Shown here: one piece after another, positions 7,320 to 14,998 of the stretch
How positions within the stretch are numbered: position 1 is the first letter of the stretch
Layout: each line of letters starts with the position of its first letter
Assembly (NCBI GenBank): GCA_964615335.1
Contig: CAZTMT010000010.1
Coordinates: forward strand, 1 to 64,000
Direction of reading: 5' to 3'
Length of the DNA stretch: 64,000 nucleotides
DNA from: HR10 sp964615335
Lineage (GTDB): Bacteria > Acidobacteriota > Blastocatellia > HR10
The notes under the pieces: model-generated
What the model saw: the letters and a program-made list of their open reading frames with translations, nothing else
Databases searched by the model: none
Told to the model about the DNA's origin: nothing
Made by a program: the position numbers and the translations under genes

Positions 7320-9062
7320 TCAGACGAGGCGGCGACGCGCTTTCCGCTTCTCCCTCACGTAGGCGAGGAACTCCTCGCATGGAAGCGTGTTCAGAATGTC
7401 CTCGCGTCGCGCCCAGCCGCGCCGCGCCTGGGCGATGCCGTAGCTGAGGACGCGGAAATGGCTCACATGATGCGCATCGGAATCAATGACGAGCTTCACT
7501 CCGGCCTCGATCGCCTTGCGAATATGCTCGTCTTTGAGATCGAGCCGTTCCGGGTAGGCGTCAATCTCCAGGATCGTCCCCATCTCCCGAGCGACGCGGA
7601 AGATCTCCTCGAGGTCCACGTCGTAGGGCTCGCGCTTGAGAAGGATGCGCCCGGTCGGGTGAAAGAGGATGTCGGCGCAGGGATGACGCATGGCGCGCAC
7701 GATCCGCTCGGTCATCTCCCGGCGCGACATCGTGAAATGCGAGTGCACGGCGATGCCGACCACATCCAGTTGCGCGAGCACATCGTCGCGGATGTCCAGT
7801 GTCCCATCCTTGCGGATGTTGACCTCCGCTCCCGCCAGCAGGCGAATCTTCTTGAACTTTCGATTCAGGCGCCGGATTTCCTGGATTTGTTGAAGCAGCT
7901 TCGCCTCGTCCGAGCCGCGCGTCATGGCCAGGCTTCGCGTGTGATCGGTGATGGCGATGTACTGCAGGCCCATCCGCTCGGCTTCGCGCGCCATCTCTTC
8001 GATCGAATTGGCGCCGTCGGTCCAGTTGGTTTGCACTTGCAGATCGCCGCGCACGTCCCCGTATTCGATGAGGCGCGGCAGTCGCCCCTGGCGCGCCGCT
8101 TCGATCTCGCCGCGATCTTCGCGCAGCTCGGGCGGGATGTAGCTGAGACCGAGCGCATCGTAAATCTCCTCCTCGGTGCGCCCGGCGATCCGCCGCTCTC
8201 CGCGAAAGAGCCCGTATTCGTTGAGCTTCAACCCCATCTTCTCGGCGATCCGTCGCAGCGCGATGTTGTGTTCTTTGCTGCCGGTGAAGTATTGAAGGGC
8301 CGCTCCGAAGCTCTCCCGAGGGACGACGCGCAGGTCCACATCCAGACCGTTTCGGAACTTCACGCGGCTGCGCGTCTCCCCTCTCTCCTGAACGTGCTCG
8401 ACCTCCGGCAAAGAGACGAAGAACTGCATGACCGGCTCGGGCCGCCGCGAAATGACCAGCAGATCCGCATCGCCGACCGTTTCCTTCCGACGCCGCACGG
8501 AGCCCGCGATCTCCACGCGCTCGACCTCCGGAAGCGCCGCCAGTCGCGCGCAGACGTCCTCCATAAGAGGCAGGATCTCGCCCAGCAGGAACCGGCCCGT
8601 GTGTCGTCGTAAGAACTCGATCCCTTTCAGGATTGCGGCTTCCGTCTTCTCCCCAAAGCGCGGGAGTTGCCGAATGCGCCCCTGACGCGCCGCCTCCTCC
8701 AGTTGCTCGAGCGTCGTGATGCCCAGCGCCTCGTAGAGCGCCCGAATAGTTTTCGGTCCCACTCCTTCGATCCCCATGAGCGAGGCCAGATCAATGGGAT
8801 ATTTCCGCCGCAGCTCCTCGTAGTAGGACATCCGGCCAGTCCGCAGAAGCTCTTCGATCTTCTGCGCGATGCTCTTGCCGACGCCGGGGATCTCTTCGAG
8901 CGCCTTCATCCCGCCACGCGCATACAGCTCCTCGATCGGCTCTTCCAGAGCTTCAACAGCATAAGCCGCCTTCTCGTAGGCGCGCGGTTTGAACTCGACG
9001 CCTTCCATTTCCAGAAGGAACGCAATCTGGCGCAGGATCTCTGCGACGTCGCGATTCGTCAT
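7320..9062 (-). CDS. polX: Family X DNA polymerase with C-terminal PHP domain (PolX)
   Basis: DNA gap-filling polymerase of 580 residues, expected in base-excision repair. Helix-hairpin-helix motifs are at about 58-70 (IPGVGKSIAQKI) and 98-110 (IEGVGPKTIRAL). The polymerase site is GSVRRRKETVGDADLL, with Asp198 and Asp200, and a third acidic site at Asp241/Asp243. The PHP exonuclease domain keeps Asp349, His374, Glu413, His440, His442, His468, Asp529 and His531, but the first motif reads DLQVQTNWTDG, with Gln at 342 and 344. By my recollection the Thermus enzyme, which shares this numbering, has a metal-binding His344. Proofreading may be altered. No Shine-Dalgarno is seen; a TATAAT box ends 12 bases before the ATG. 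Confidence 0.93.
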   Translation of the reverse strand: MTNRDVAEILRQIAFLLEMEGVEFKPRAYEKAAYAVEALEEPIEELYARGGMKALEEIPGVGKSIAQKIEELLRTGRMSYYEELRRKYPIDLASLMGIEGVGPKTIRALYEALGITTLEQLEEAARQGRIRQLPRFGEKTEAAILKGIEFLRRHTGRFLLGEILPLMEDVCARLAALPEVERVEIAGSVRRRKETVGDADLLVISRRPEPVMQFFVSLPEVEHVQERGETRSRVKFRNGLDVDLRVVPRESFGAALQYFTGSKEHNIALRRIAEKMGLKLNEYGLFRGERRIAGRTEEEIYDALGLSYIPPELREDRGEIEAARQGRLPRLIEYGDVRGDLQVQTNWTDGANSIEEMAREAERMGLQYIAITDHTRSLAMTRGSDEAKLLQQIQEIRRLNRKFKKIRLLAGAEVNIRKDGTLDIRDDVLAQLDVVGIAVHSHFTMSRREMTERIVRAMRHPCADILFHPTGRILLKREPYDVDLEEIFRVAREMGTILEIDAYPERLDLKDEHIRKAIEAGVKLVIDSDAHHVSHFRVLSYGIAQARRGWARREDILNTLPCEEFLAYVREKRKARRRLV

Positions 9063-9073
9063 ACAGCTTTTCG

Positions 9074-9079
9074 ATTATA
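9074..9079 (-). promoter_or_regulatory. -10 box of polX
   Basis: Reads TATAAT on the minus strand, ending 12 bases before the polX ATG at 9062. A start about 7 bases downstream would leave a leader of only a few bases. No convincing -35 box is seen at 16-18 bp. Confidence 0.45.
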
Positions 9080-9246
9080 CCACCAGCGCCCCTGAATGTG
9101 TCGTTCAAGCAGAAGGCGCGAAGAGCCCCCTTTGCGCAGAAAGCTCACCCGTGTGGACGAAGGAGAATAGCCCGGGGCGCAAGCCCATTTGTGGAACGAC
9201 ACCCTTCTTCAAAGAGTCCTCAAAGGGGGCAAGACATAGGGAATGT

Positions 9247-9762
9247 CTAGTGCGCGTGAACGATTCTCACCGGGAGCGAGCCGGAGAAGGGCGTCTCGGA
9301 GACGAGAAGCCCTTTCAGCGTGTAGCGTCCGGTCGGGAGAATCCCGCGCGCAGAGTCAGGCAGCGAGAAAGTGACCTCGTACGAGAGCGACTCTCCAGAC
9401 CTCACAACCTCCTGACCGAGCGCCGGCACGAAGACCTTTCCTTCGGACCAGCGGAAGACAACCCGCCCTCTCTCATCCTCCAGCAGGAAATCGAAGCGTT
9501 GCGAGCTGGAGAAATCGAGTCGTAACTCTTCAGCCGATTCGTTCGAAAGTCGAATCCAAGCTCGCACCTGGGGGCCTGGGATCACAGGGGGAATCGGTGG
9601 CATGAGATTGTACGCATATTCCAATCGGTCTGCGCTCACTTCAAAGGCGATTCGATCCGACGTCTCCGTCTGATTCCGGGACTGGTGCTCGACATGTCCC
9701 CGTGAGATCGCAATCGCCCCCATGAGCGACGCAAGCACAAGAAGCAAAGAGCGACCTGTCAT
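9247..9762 (-). CDS. Secreted BsuPI-domain (protease-inhibitor-like) protein
   Basis: A 171-residue protein with a hydrophobic signal peptide at about 4-18. The body resembles the BsuPI fold first described for a Bacillus intracellular proteinase inhibitor: RLSNESAEELRLDFSSSQRF, a FRWSEGKVF strand and a closing PTGRYTLKGLLVSE. ATG at 9762 is preferred over an upstream in-frame ATG at 9975 because GGAGGA precedes it and because the upstream 71 residues overlap the neighbouring gene in another frame. It starts 4 bases inside the end of that gene (ATGA overlap), so the two are translationally coupled. Inhibitory activity is not established for most members of this family. Confidence 0.7.
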   Translation of the reverse strand: MTGRSLLLVLASLMGAIAISRGHVEHQSRNQTETSDRIAFEVSADRLEYAYNLMPPIPPVIPGPQVRAWIRLSNESAEELRLDFSSSQRFDFLLEDERGRVVFRWSEGKVFVPALGQEVVRSGESLSYEVTFSLPDSARGILPTGRYTLKGLLVSETPFSGSLPVRIVHAH

Positions 9763-10385
9763 CCTCTTTGTCCTCCTCCGAAAGGCGCCTTGGGACTCAG
9801 CGTCCACTCCTTCAGGATCACGCGGCATGTGCAGAAGCGCCCGAGTTGGCACACAGCAAGGCGACGCACCGTGAAGGAGAAGGGATCGCAGGGCTCGGGC
9901 GCTTCCCCTTTGCCGAGCGTGATGTGTGGGGAGTATCGTGCGAAGCTCGCCTGCGACCGATAGTTCTGGACCCACTGAAGATCTCGCGGGCGCGGAGGTT
10001 CATCCCCATCGGCGAACGCTTCTTCATCTCCCTCGCCCTCATCCAGAGGGGCGAGCGCCTCCATGAGACGTTCATGCACGCGTTGCAACTCCGGGTGGGG
10101 AGCGATGACGAACTGAACCGTCTCGCCTCGAGTTTCGATCCCCGAGACGGTGAGAACGATCGGAGAGAATTCGCCCGCGACGGATTCCACAATGGCGAAC
10201 ACGTCAGGAAGACGCTCCCTTCGGACGAATTGTTGAACAAGCGTTATATGCGGCAGGTGCGTCTCATCGAAGCGAAATCCCGCGCGGCTTCGCTCCCAAA
10301 GACGGGCGTTCACCGCGCAGGCGCGAGCGCGTGCCTCCTCGGGGAGAAGGAACGCAACGTCTATGGCCATGACTGAAGAAACCAT
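9759..10385 (-). CDS. 2'-5' RNA ligase/2',3'-cyclic phosphodiesterase family protein (LigT/ThpR-like)
   Basis: A 208-residue member of the 2H phosphoesterase family, which hydrolyses 2',3'-cyclic phosphate ends of RNA. The two HxT catalytic motifs are both present: THLPHITLV near residue 45 and RYSPHITLGKG near 155. An acidic insert of about 20 residues (DEGEGDEEAFADGDE) between them is unusual. Two starts are possible, ATG 10385 and ATG 10370. Neither has a Shine-Dalgarno. A TACAAT box at 10394-10399 would place the transcript start within a few bases of 10385. The 3' end overlaps the BsuPI-domain gene. Confidence 0.8.
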   Translation of the reverse strand: MVSSVMAIDVAFLLPEEARARACAVNARLWERSRAGFRFDETHLPHITLVQQFVRRERLPDVFAIVESVAGEFSPIVLTVSGIETRGETVQFVIAPHPELQRVHERLMEALAPLDEGEGDEEAFADGDEPPRPRDLQWVQNYRSQASFARYSPHITLGKGEAPEPCDPFSFTVRRLAVCQLGRFCTCRVILKEWTLSPKAPFGGGQRG

Positions 10386-10393
10386 AACGCCTT

Positions 10394-10399
10394 ATTGTA
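10394..10399 (-). promoter_or_regulatory. -10 box of the LigT-like gene
   Basis: Reads TACAAT on the minus strand, 9 bases upstream of the ATG at 10385. The -35 region is weak (TTCTCG at an 18-bp spacing). Confidence 0.35.
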
Positions 10400-10445
10400 T
10401 TCGATCCTTCCGGCTCCCGAGAAGAGTCCCCCGAGACGCTCGCAT

Positions 10446-10475
10446 TTGCTCCTTCTTCGGATCGTGTGATATAAG
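10446..10475 (+). promoter_or_regulatory. Promoter of the Dabb gene
   Basis: TTGCTC at 10446-10451, an 18-bp spacer, then TATAAG at 10470-10475. The Dabb start codon is at 10496 with a good ribosome binding site between. Confidence 0.5.
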
Positions 10476-10495
10476 AGCTGGGGACAGGAGGAACG

Positions 10496-10792
10496 ATGAT
10501 TCGGCACGTCGTATTGTTCAAATTCCGGCCCGATGTTCCCGATTCGGAACGTGAAGCGTTCATCTCGGCTTTGAGAGAGCTGCCGCACCGAATCGCCGAA
10601 ATTCAGACCTTCGAAGTCGGCGAGGACATCACGCGGGCTCCCCGGTCATACCATCTGGCTCTGGTCTCCACGTTCCCCGATGAAGAAGCCCTGCGCCGAT
10701 ATGCCGAGCATCCCGAGCATGTTGTGGTCGCCGAGCGCGGACGTGCTCTGTGCGAGAGCATTGTCGCTGTGGATTACCGCGTGGGGACATGA
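10496..10792 (+). CDS. Dabb-family (stress-responsive alpha/beta barrel) protein
   Basis: A 98-residue dimeric ferredoxin-like barrel protein. Typical features are the start MIRHVVLFKFRPD, the central GEDITRAPRSYHLALVSTF with its conserved strand, and YAEHPEHVV near the end. Family members include plant stress proteins and some cyclases or decarboxylases, and bacterial members are mostly of unknown role. AGGAGG lies 6 bases upstream of the ATG. It stands alone between a divergent LigT-like gene and the tRNA on the other strand. Confidence 0.85.
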   Translation: MIRHVVLFKFRPDVPDSEREAFISALRELPHRIAEIQTFEVGEDITRAPRSYHLALVSTFPDEEALRRYAEHPEHVVVAERGRALCESIVAVDYRVGT

Positions 10793-10910
10793 AGTCTCGG
10801 GCGCCGAAGGCCGCCTCAGGGCTTAGGTAACGTAAGGAGTCTTCTCGCGACGTTCCGCTCTCAGGGTCCCGTATGGAAAAAAGCGGGCGCCACGTTCAGC
10901 CAAAAAGAAG

Positions 10911-10998
10911 TGGTGGGGATGAGAGGACTCGAACCTCCACGGACTTGCGTCCACAGCGTCCTGAGCGCTGCGCGTCTGCCAGATTCCGCCACATCCCC
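10911..10998 (-). tRNA. tRNA-Leu (CAG anticodon)
   Basis: An 88-nt class II tRNA on the minus strand. The acceptor stem GGGGATG pairs with CATCCCC, followed by discriminator A and an encoded CCA end at 10911-10913. The D-loop region TGGCGGAAT is typical of leucine tRNAs. The anticodon arm CAGCG-CTCAGGA-CGCTG gives CAG, reading CUG codons. A long variable arm follows (GTGGACGCAAGTCCGT) and the T-loop is GGTTCGAGTCC. Confidence 0.96.
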
Positions 10999-11016
10999 AC
11001 CCGTTTCGGAGGATAT

Positions 11017-11046
11017 ATCATAGTGGGCGAGCTTGGCGGGCGTCAA
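11017..11046 (-). promoter_or_regulatory. Promoter of tRNA-Leu
   Basis: On the minus strand TTGACG (11041-11046), an 18-bp spacer and TATGAT (11017-11022). The expected start near 11010 is about 12 bases before the tRNA 5' end. Confidence 0.65.
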
Positions 11047-11056
11047 GCGTCGGAGC

Positions 11057-11095
11057 AAAAACCCCTGGAGGCGGAGACAGTCCGCCCCCAGGGGT
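11057..11095 (-). terminator. Rho-independent terminator of the Oar-like receptor gene
   Basis: On the minus strand an ACCCCTGG-rich stem of about 14 bp (11081-11095 with 11061-11075, one mismatch) and a 5-base loop are followed by a run of T. It starts 16 bases past the stop of the receptor gene at 11111. Confidence 0.85.
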
Positions 11096-11110
11096 CAGAG
11101 GAGACACGCG

Positions 11111-14100
11111 TCACCAGTTGATGCGCGCCCCAAACTGCACGATCCGAGGATCGTAGGCTCCGTTATGCCCGCTGATGCGCCCGAAGGTCGTACTGTTGAT
11201 ATTGGTCGTCGGAGCTCCGAAGCTCACCGCGTTAAAGAGGTTGAAGAATTCGGCTCGGAACTCGAAGTTCACGTCCTCGGTGATGCGCACGCGCTTGAGG
11301 AGGTTGAAGTCGAAGCGCCAGTATCCCGGCGTGCTCAGAACGCCGAATCCGAGCGATCCCAGCCGACCCGGCTGCGGATTGGCGAAGAGGCTCGTCGCGG
11401 CTCGCCCATCGGGACCGATCAGCGATGGATCGAAGTAGAAGACTCCGGAGCCCTCTTTGCGCACTTTCACAAGCTTCTTCAGGTCCTCGACTGTCATTCC
11501 GATCAGATCCACCGTGTTGTTGCCCGAGCGTCCTACGCGGTTGATCGTCCCGCGGCCCGATACGATCGAGAGCGGCTGTCCCGTGTACGCGATGAAGATC
11601 CCGCTCATCTGCCAGCCCCCGAGCACCTTTCCTGCCCAACCGTTGGTGTTCAGGAAGCGCTTGCCCGGACCGACAGGGAGCTCGTAGATGAAGTAAGCAT
11701 TGAACCGATGCCGCGTATCGAAGCTCGCGCGCCCGTATTCGTAGCGCGGATTGCGCAGGGTGATGAACGCTGCGAAGTTGCTCGCCGATCCTCCGAAGTC
11801 CGTGAGCGCTTTGCCGAAGGTGTAGTTCGCGTTGAACTGCAGTCCCGAGGAGAAGCGCCGCCGTACTTCCACCTGCAGCGAGTGGTAGTTGGAGGAGGAG
11901 CCATTGGTGATGAGATCCGAGAAGAGCGTCTCCGGATTCACGACGAAGAAGTTGATCGGGAGATTCCCGCGCGGACCCGTCAGCGCGTTGAGGAAATTCA
12001 GGAAGAGCTGGCTGGCCAGCTCTCCCGCCTCGTTCTGATCCAGCCGCAGGACGAACGTCGTGTTCCCGAAGCCCGAAGAGAGCGGCAGCCCGGCAAACAG
12101 CGTCTCAAAGATGGGCAGAGGGACTTGTCCGGGCAGTCCCTGATTGTCGAATCGCGCGCCGCGACCCTGAGCCCGGCTGATCGCAAGGTTCCGCTGAGCG
12201 TTCAGGAACTCTTGCAGGAAGCTGTTCTCGAAGATGTTTACCTCATTCAGGTCAATGCCGCGCCAGAGCTTCACCCCTCGATTGCCCACGTAGCTGATCT
12301 CCAGAGCGAGATTAGGCGTCAGCTCCCGCGCGATGCCGAACGACCAGGTCTGCACGTAGGGCGTGCGGAGGTTCTCGGCGAAGCCGAAGATCCCGCTCCC
12401 TCGGTTCTCGCGGAAGTTATCCAGTTGAGGGATCGGAACCCGGAAAGCCGGGACGGCCGGTTTGGGCCATCCGTTGCGAAGCGATGTGAAGGTGGCTCCG
12501 CCTTGGATCCCCTGCGCGGCAGTCGTGAGCGCAATCGTCTTGGTGAATCCGGCGTTACTGCCCAACGCGTTGGTGATCACACTCACGCTCTCGAGCGAGT
12601 AGGCGATCGAATACCCCCCTCGGATGACCCCCTTGCCCGGTCCGCCGAAGAAGATGCGCGTGAACCAGTTCCGATTCTCCGGCGACCACGCCAGGCCGAA
12701 GCTCGGGGCGAAGTTGTTCAAGTCTTCGTTGAAGAACTTCCGCCCGTTGGAGGAGCCGGCTAGATCGAGCATTACCGGAGAGCCCGTCATCACGCCGGGA
12801 CGGAAGAGGTTTCCTTTTCCGGAGATGCCGAAGTAGGCCGCTTCGCCGCCCACCGGCTGTAGCGCCAGGCGATTCAACTGATCCGGCACGGTCATGTATT
12901 CGTACCGAATCCCATAGTTGAGCGTCAGATTCGGTCGGGCCCGCCAGGAGTCGGAGAAGTAGAAGCCCCAGTAGCGCTGCCGGATCTGATTGCGGAAGAA
13001 CTCGCCTTCGACGAATCCCGATTGGGGATCCTTCACGTTGAACGTCTGCGAGACCGATGCGATCTGGCCGATGAGGATCGCATAGATGTTCTGCGCCAGA
13101 GAGCGCGTCGCCGCCGTGCTGGACGGGAAGGCCGCTGTCGGCAGAGGAGAGGGATTGGCCGTGCTCACGCCGATGGCGAGCGTCGGGACCGTTCCCGTGG
13201 TGTTCGCCGTTTGATTCCCCACAATGGAGCGGAAGTCGCCGCCAAAGCGGAGCGTATGCCGGCCCCGAATCCAGGCGAAGTTGTCGAGCCACTGGAAATT
13301 GGACGTGTTGCGCCCGCTTGTGATGCCGATCAGATGGGGATCGGTGATCGTGGGGAAGTCGAGCCAGTAGAATTTCCCTGCCAGCTCGAAGGCATCGAAT
13401 TCCCGACCGAAGATGACTGGCGCTCGCTGGAAGCCAAATCGCGCCTCATTCACCTTGTTCGGGCCGAAGGTCGAACGGACAGCGAACGAGCCCGTCGAGC
13501 GCCACGAGTCCTGAAATCCTCCCTTCATACCCGGGAACATCGGTTCGAAGCCATTGAGCGTATCGTTGTCCGTGTCGAAGCGCGCCAGGTGATAGATCGC
13601 CTCCGCCGTGTGCGTGTTATTGATCCGCCAGTCCACGCGCCAGCTCGGCCGAATGACGCGGCTGAACGTCGGGACGTTCCAGCGGAATCCCCCCGTGACC
13701 AGGCCATCGCCGATCTGGAAGTTGTTCGGCAGAGGATACCGCTCGTTAATCAGCCGCATGATGAAGGGGTCCGGACCAATGCCACCTGCTTGGAAGAGGT
13801 CAACTGTCCGGATCTGTCCGGTCGTGTCCCGGTATCGGAAGATCCCCTGTCGCGCTTCCGCCGTGAGCACGGTTCGATTCCGGGTGACTTCGCTCGCCGC
13901 TGTCGTGACGTCGAGCGCAGTGAACATGAAGATCTTGTTCTTCACGATGGGAAAGCTCGCCCGTCCGCCAAACTGATTACGAATGAGCTTCTCGCGAGGT
14001 GTGCCCGTCAGGTTATTGAAGAACGAGTTGGCATTGAGGACTGTATTCCGGTGGAACTCGAAGATGCTCCCGTGGAACTCGTTGCTCCCGCTGGGAGTCA

Positions 14101-14815
14101 CCAGGCGGATGAAGACGGCCCCGCTTCCTGTCGCTGAGGCATCGGCCGTGCTCGTCGTGATGCTGAACTGCTCGACGTTCTCCACCGTCGGGGAGGAGAT
14201 GATGAAGAACCCGTCACCCGAACGAAGGAAGTTGTCCTGCACGTTGATCCCATCCTGCGTGATGTTGATGACCGATTGCCGCAGGCCGTTGATGCGCGAA
14301 GCGCGCTCCCCTCCCGATGTGGTGACGCCCGCTGCCAGAGTCGCCAGCGTGATCGGATTGCGCGCGACAAGCGGCATGTCGAGGATCGGCCGCCGACTGA
14401 TGACCGTCGTCAGCTCCTGAGTGCTCTTGCTGATCACTTCCTCTCCGGTCGAGGTCACCGTGACTTCTTCCACGACCCCGCCGACCTCGAGCTTAACATT
14501 CACCGAGGCATACACAGCCACATCCACGCGGATGTTCTCGCGCACGAACTTCTTGAAACCCGGGGCTTCAACAGTCAATGTATACGTCCCGACCGGAAGG
14601 ACCGGGAAGATGAACACTCCCTGAGAATCGGTCTGCGTGGTCCACTTGGCATTGGTGCCTGTGTTGACCACTTCGACCTTCACCCCCGGCAGATAGGCGC
14701 CCGTGGGATCTTGAACCGTCCCATCCAGCCGCCCCGTGTTCGCCTGCCCGAAGGTGGTGGGGAAAAGCCCTAGGATCAGAAGCAGAAGTGAAACCCTCGA
14801 AATCTGTTTCCACAT
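11111..14815 (-). CDS. Oar-like TonB-dependent receptor with carboxypeptidase-regulatory-like domain
   Basis: A 1234-residue outer-membrane protein. A signal peptide covers residues 1-24 (cleavage near TTFGQA). Residues about 27-110 form the Ig-like regulatory domain (GRLDGTVQDPTGAYLPG, then GTYTLTVEAPGFKKF). A plug-like region includes GLRQSVINITQDGINVQDNF and VENVEQFSITTSTADA. A long barrel follows with YYGIR/LNYGIRYEY-type strands and a C-terminal GARINW, whose final aromatic residue fits a barrel-assembly signal. Oar-like proteins are plentiful in Acidobacteriota and are thought to take up large substrates or mediate adhesion; the substrate is unknown. It has its own terminator and a separate AT-rich upstream region, so it appears monocistronic. 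Confidence 0.9.
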   Translation of the reverse strand: MWKQISRVSLLLLILGLFPTTFGQANTGRLDGTVQDPTGAYLPGVKVEVVNTGTNAKWTTQTDSQGVFIFPVLPVGTYTLTVEAPGFKKFVRENIRVDVAVYASVNVKLEVGGVVEEVTVTSTGEEVISKSTQELTTVISRRPILDMPLVARNPITLATLAAGVTTSGGERASRINGLRQSVINITQDGINVQDNFLRSGDGFFIISSPTVENVEQFSITTSTADASATGSGAVFIRLVTPSGSNEFHGSIFEFHRNTVLNANSFFNNLTGTPREKLIRNQFGGRASFPIVKNKIFMFTALDVTTAASEVTRNRTVLTAEARQGIFRYRDTTGQIRTVDLFQAGGIGPDPFIMRLINERYPLPNNFQIGDGLVTGGFRWNVPTFSRVIRPSWRVDWRINNTHTAEAIYHLARFDTDNDTLNGFEPMFPGMKGGFQDSWRSTGSFAVRSTFGPNKVNEARFGFQRAPVIFGREFDAFELAGKFYWLDFPTITDPHLIGITSGRNTSNFQWLDNFAWIRGRHTLRFGGDFRSIVGNQTANTTGTVPTLAIGVSTANPSPLPTAAFPSSTAATRSLAQNIYAILIGQIASVSQTFNVKDPQSGFVEGEFFRNQIRQRYWGFYFSDSWRARPNLTLNYGIRYEYMTVPDQLNRLALQPVGGEAAYFGISGKGNLFRPGVMTGSPVMLDLAGSSNGRKFFNEDLNNFAPSFGLAWSPENRNWFTRIFFGGPGKGVIRGGYSIAYSLESVSVITNALGSNAGFTKTIALTTAAQGIQGGATFTSLRNGWPKPAVPAFRVPIPQLDNFRENRGSGIFGFAENLRTPYVQTWSFGIARELTPNLALEISYVGNRGVKLWRGIDLNEVNIFENSFLQEFLNAQRNLAISRAQGRGARFDNQGLPGQVPLPIFETLFAGLPLSSGFGNTTFVLRLDQNEAGELASQLFLNFLNALTGPRGNLPINFFVVNPETLFSDLITNGSSSNYHSLQVEVRRRFSSGLQFNANYTFGKALTDFGGSASNFAAFITLRNPRYEYGRASFDTRHRFNAYFIYELPVGPGKRFLNTNGWAGKVLGGWQMSGIFIAYTGQPLSIVSGRGTINRVGRSGNNTVDLIGMTVEDLKKLVKVRKEGSGVFYFDPSLIGPDGRAATSLFANPQPGRLGSLGFGVLSTPGYWRFDFNLLKRVRITEDVNFEFRAEFFNLFNAVSFGAPTTNINSTTFGRISGHNGAYDPRIVQFGARINW

Positions 14816-14953
14816 AGCCAGCCCCCCTCAGTTTGAGTTTTTCACACTGCTCTGTCGGTTTTTAAAACAAGCAAATATCGTGCCGCGCCTTCCTTCGCAC
14901 CGTTGCGATTCTTAGAAAAACACTTAGAAAAACATCGGCTCGACAGATCTTCC

Positions 14954-14971
14954 AGATTTTTGGAAAAATCT
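14954..14971. promoter_or_regulatory. 18-bp palindrome in an AT-rich spacer, possible operator
   Basis: The sequence AGATTTTTGGAAAAATCT is a perfect inverted repeat about the central GG. It lies in the 183-bp spacer between the YhaN-like gene and the Oar-like receptor. A related imperfect palindrome TTCCGAAAATTTGGAA follows at 14971-14986, and a direct repeat CTTAGAAAAACA occurs near 14911-14935. The loop is too short for a terminator. Location upstream of the receptor suggests a regulator-binding site, but no regulator is identified. Confidence 0.3.
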
Positions 14972-14998
14972 TCCGAAAATTTGGAAATCGTCGGGGAT

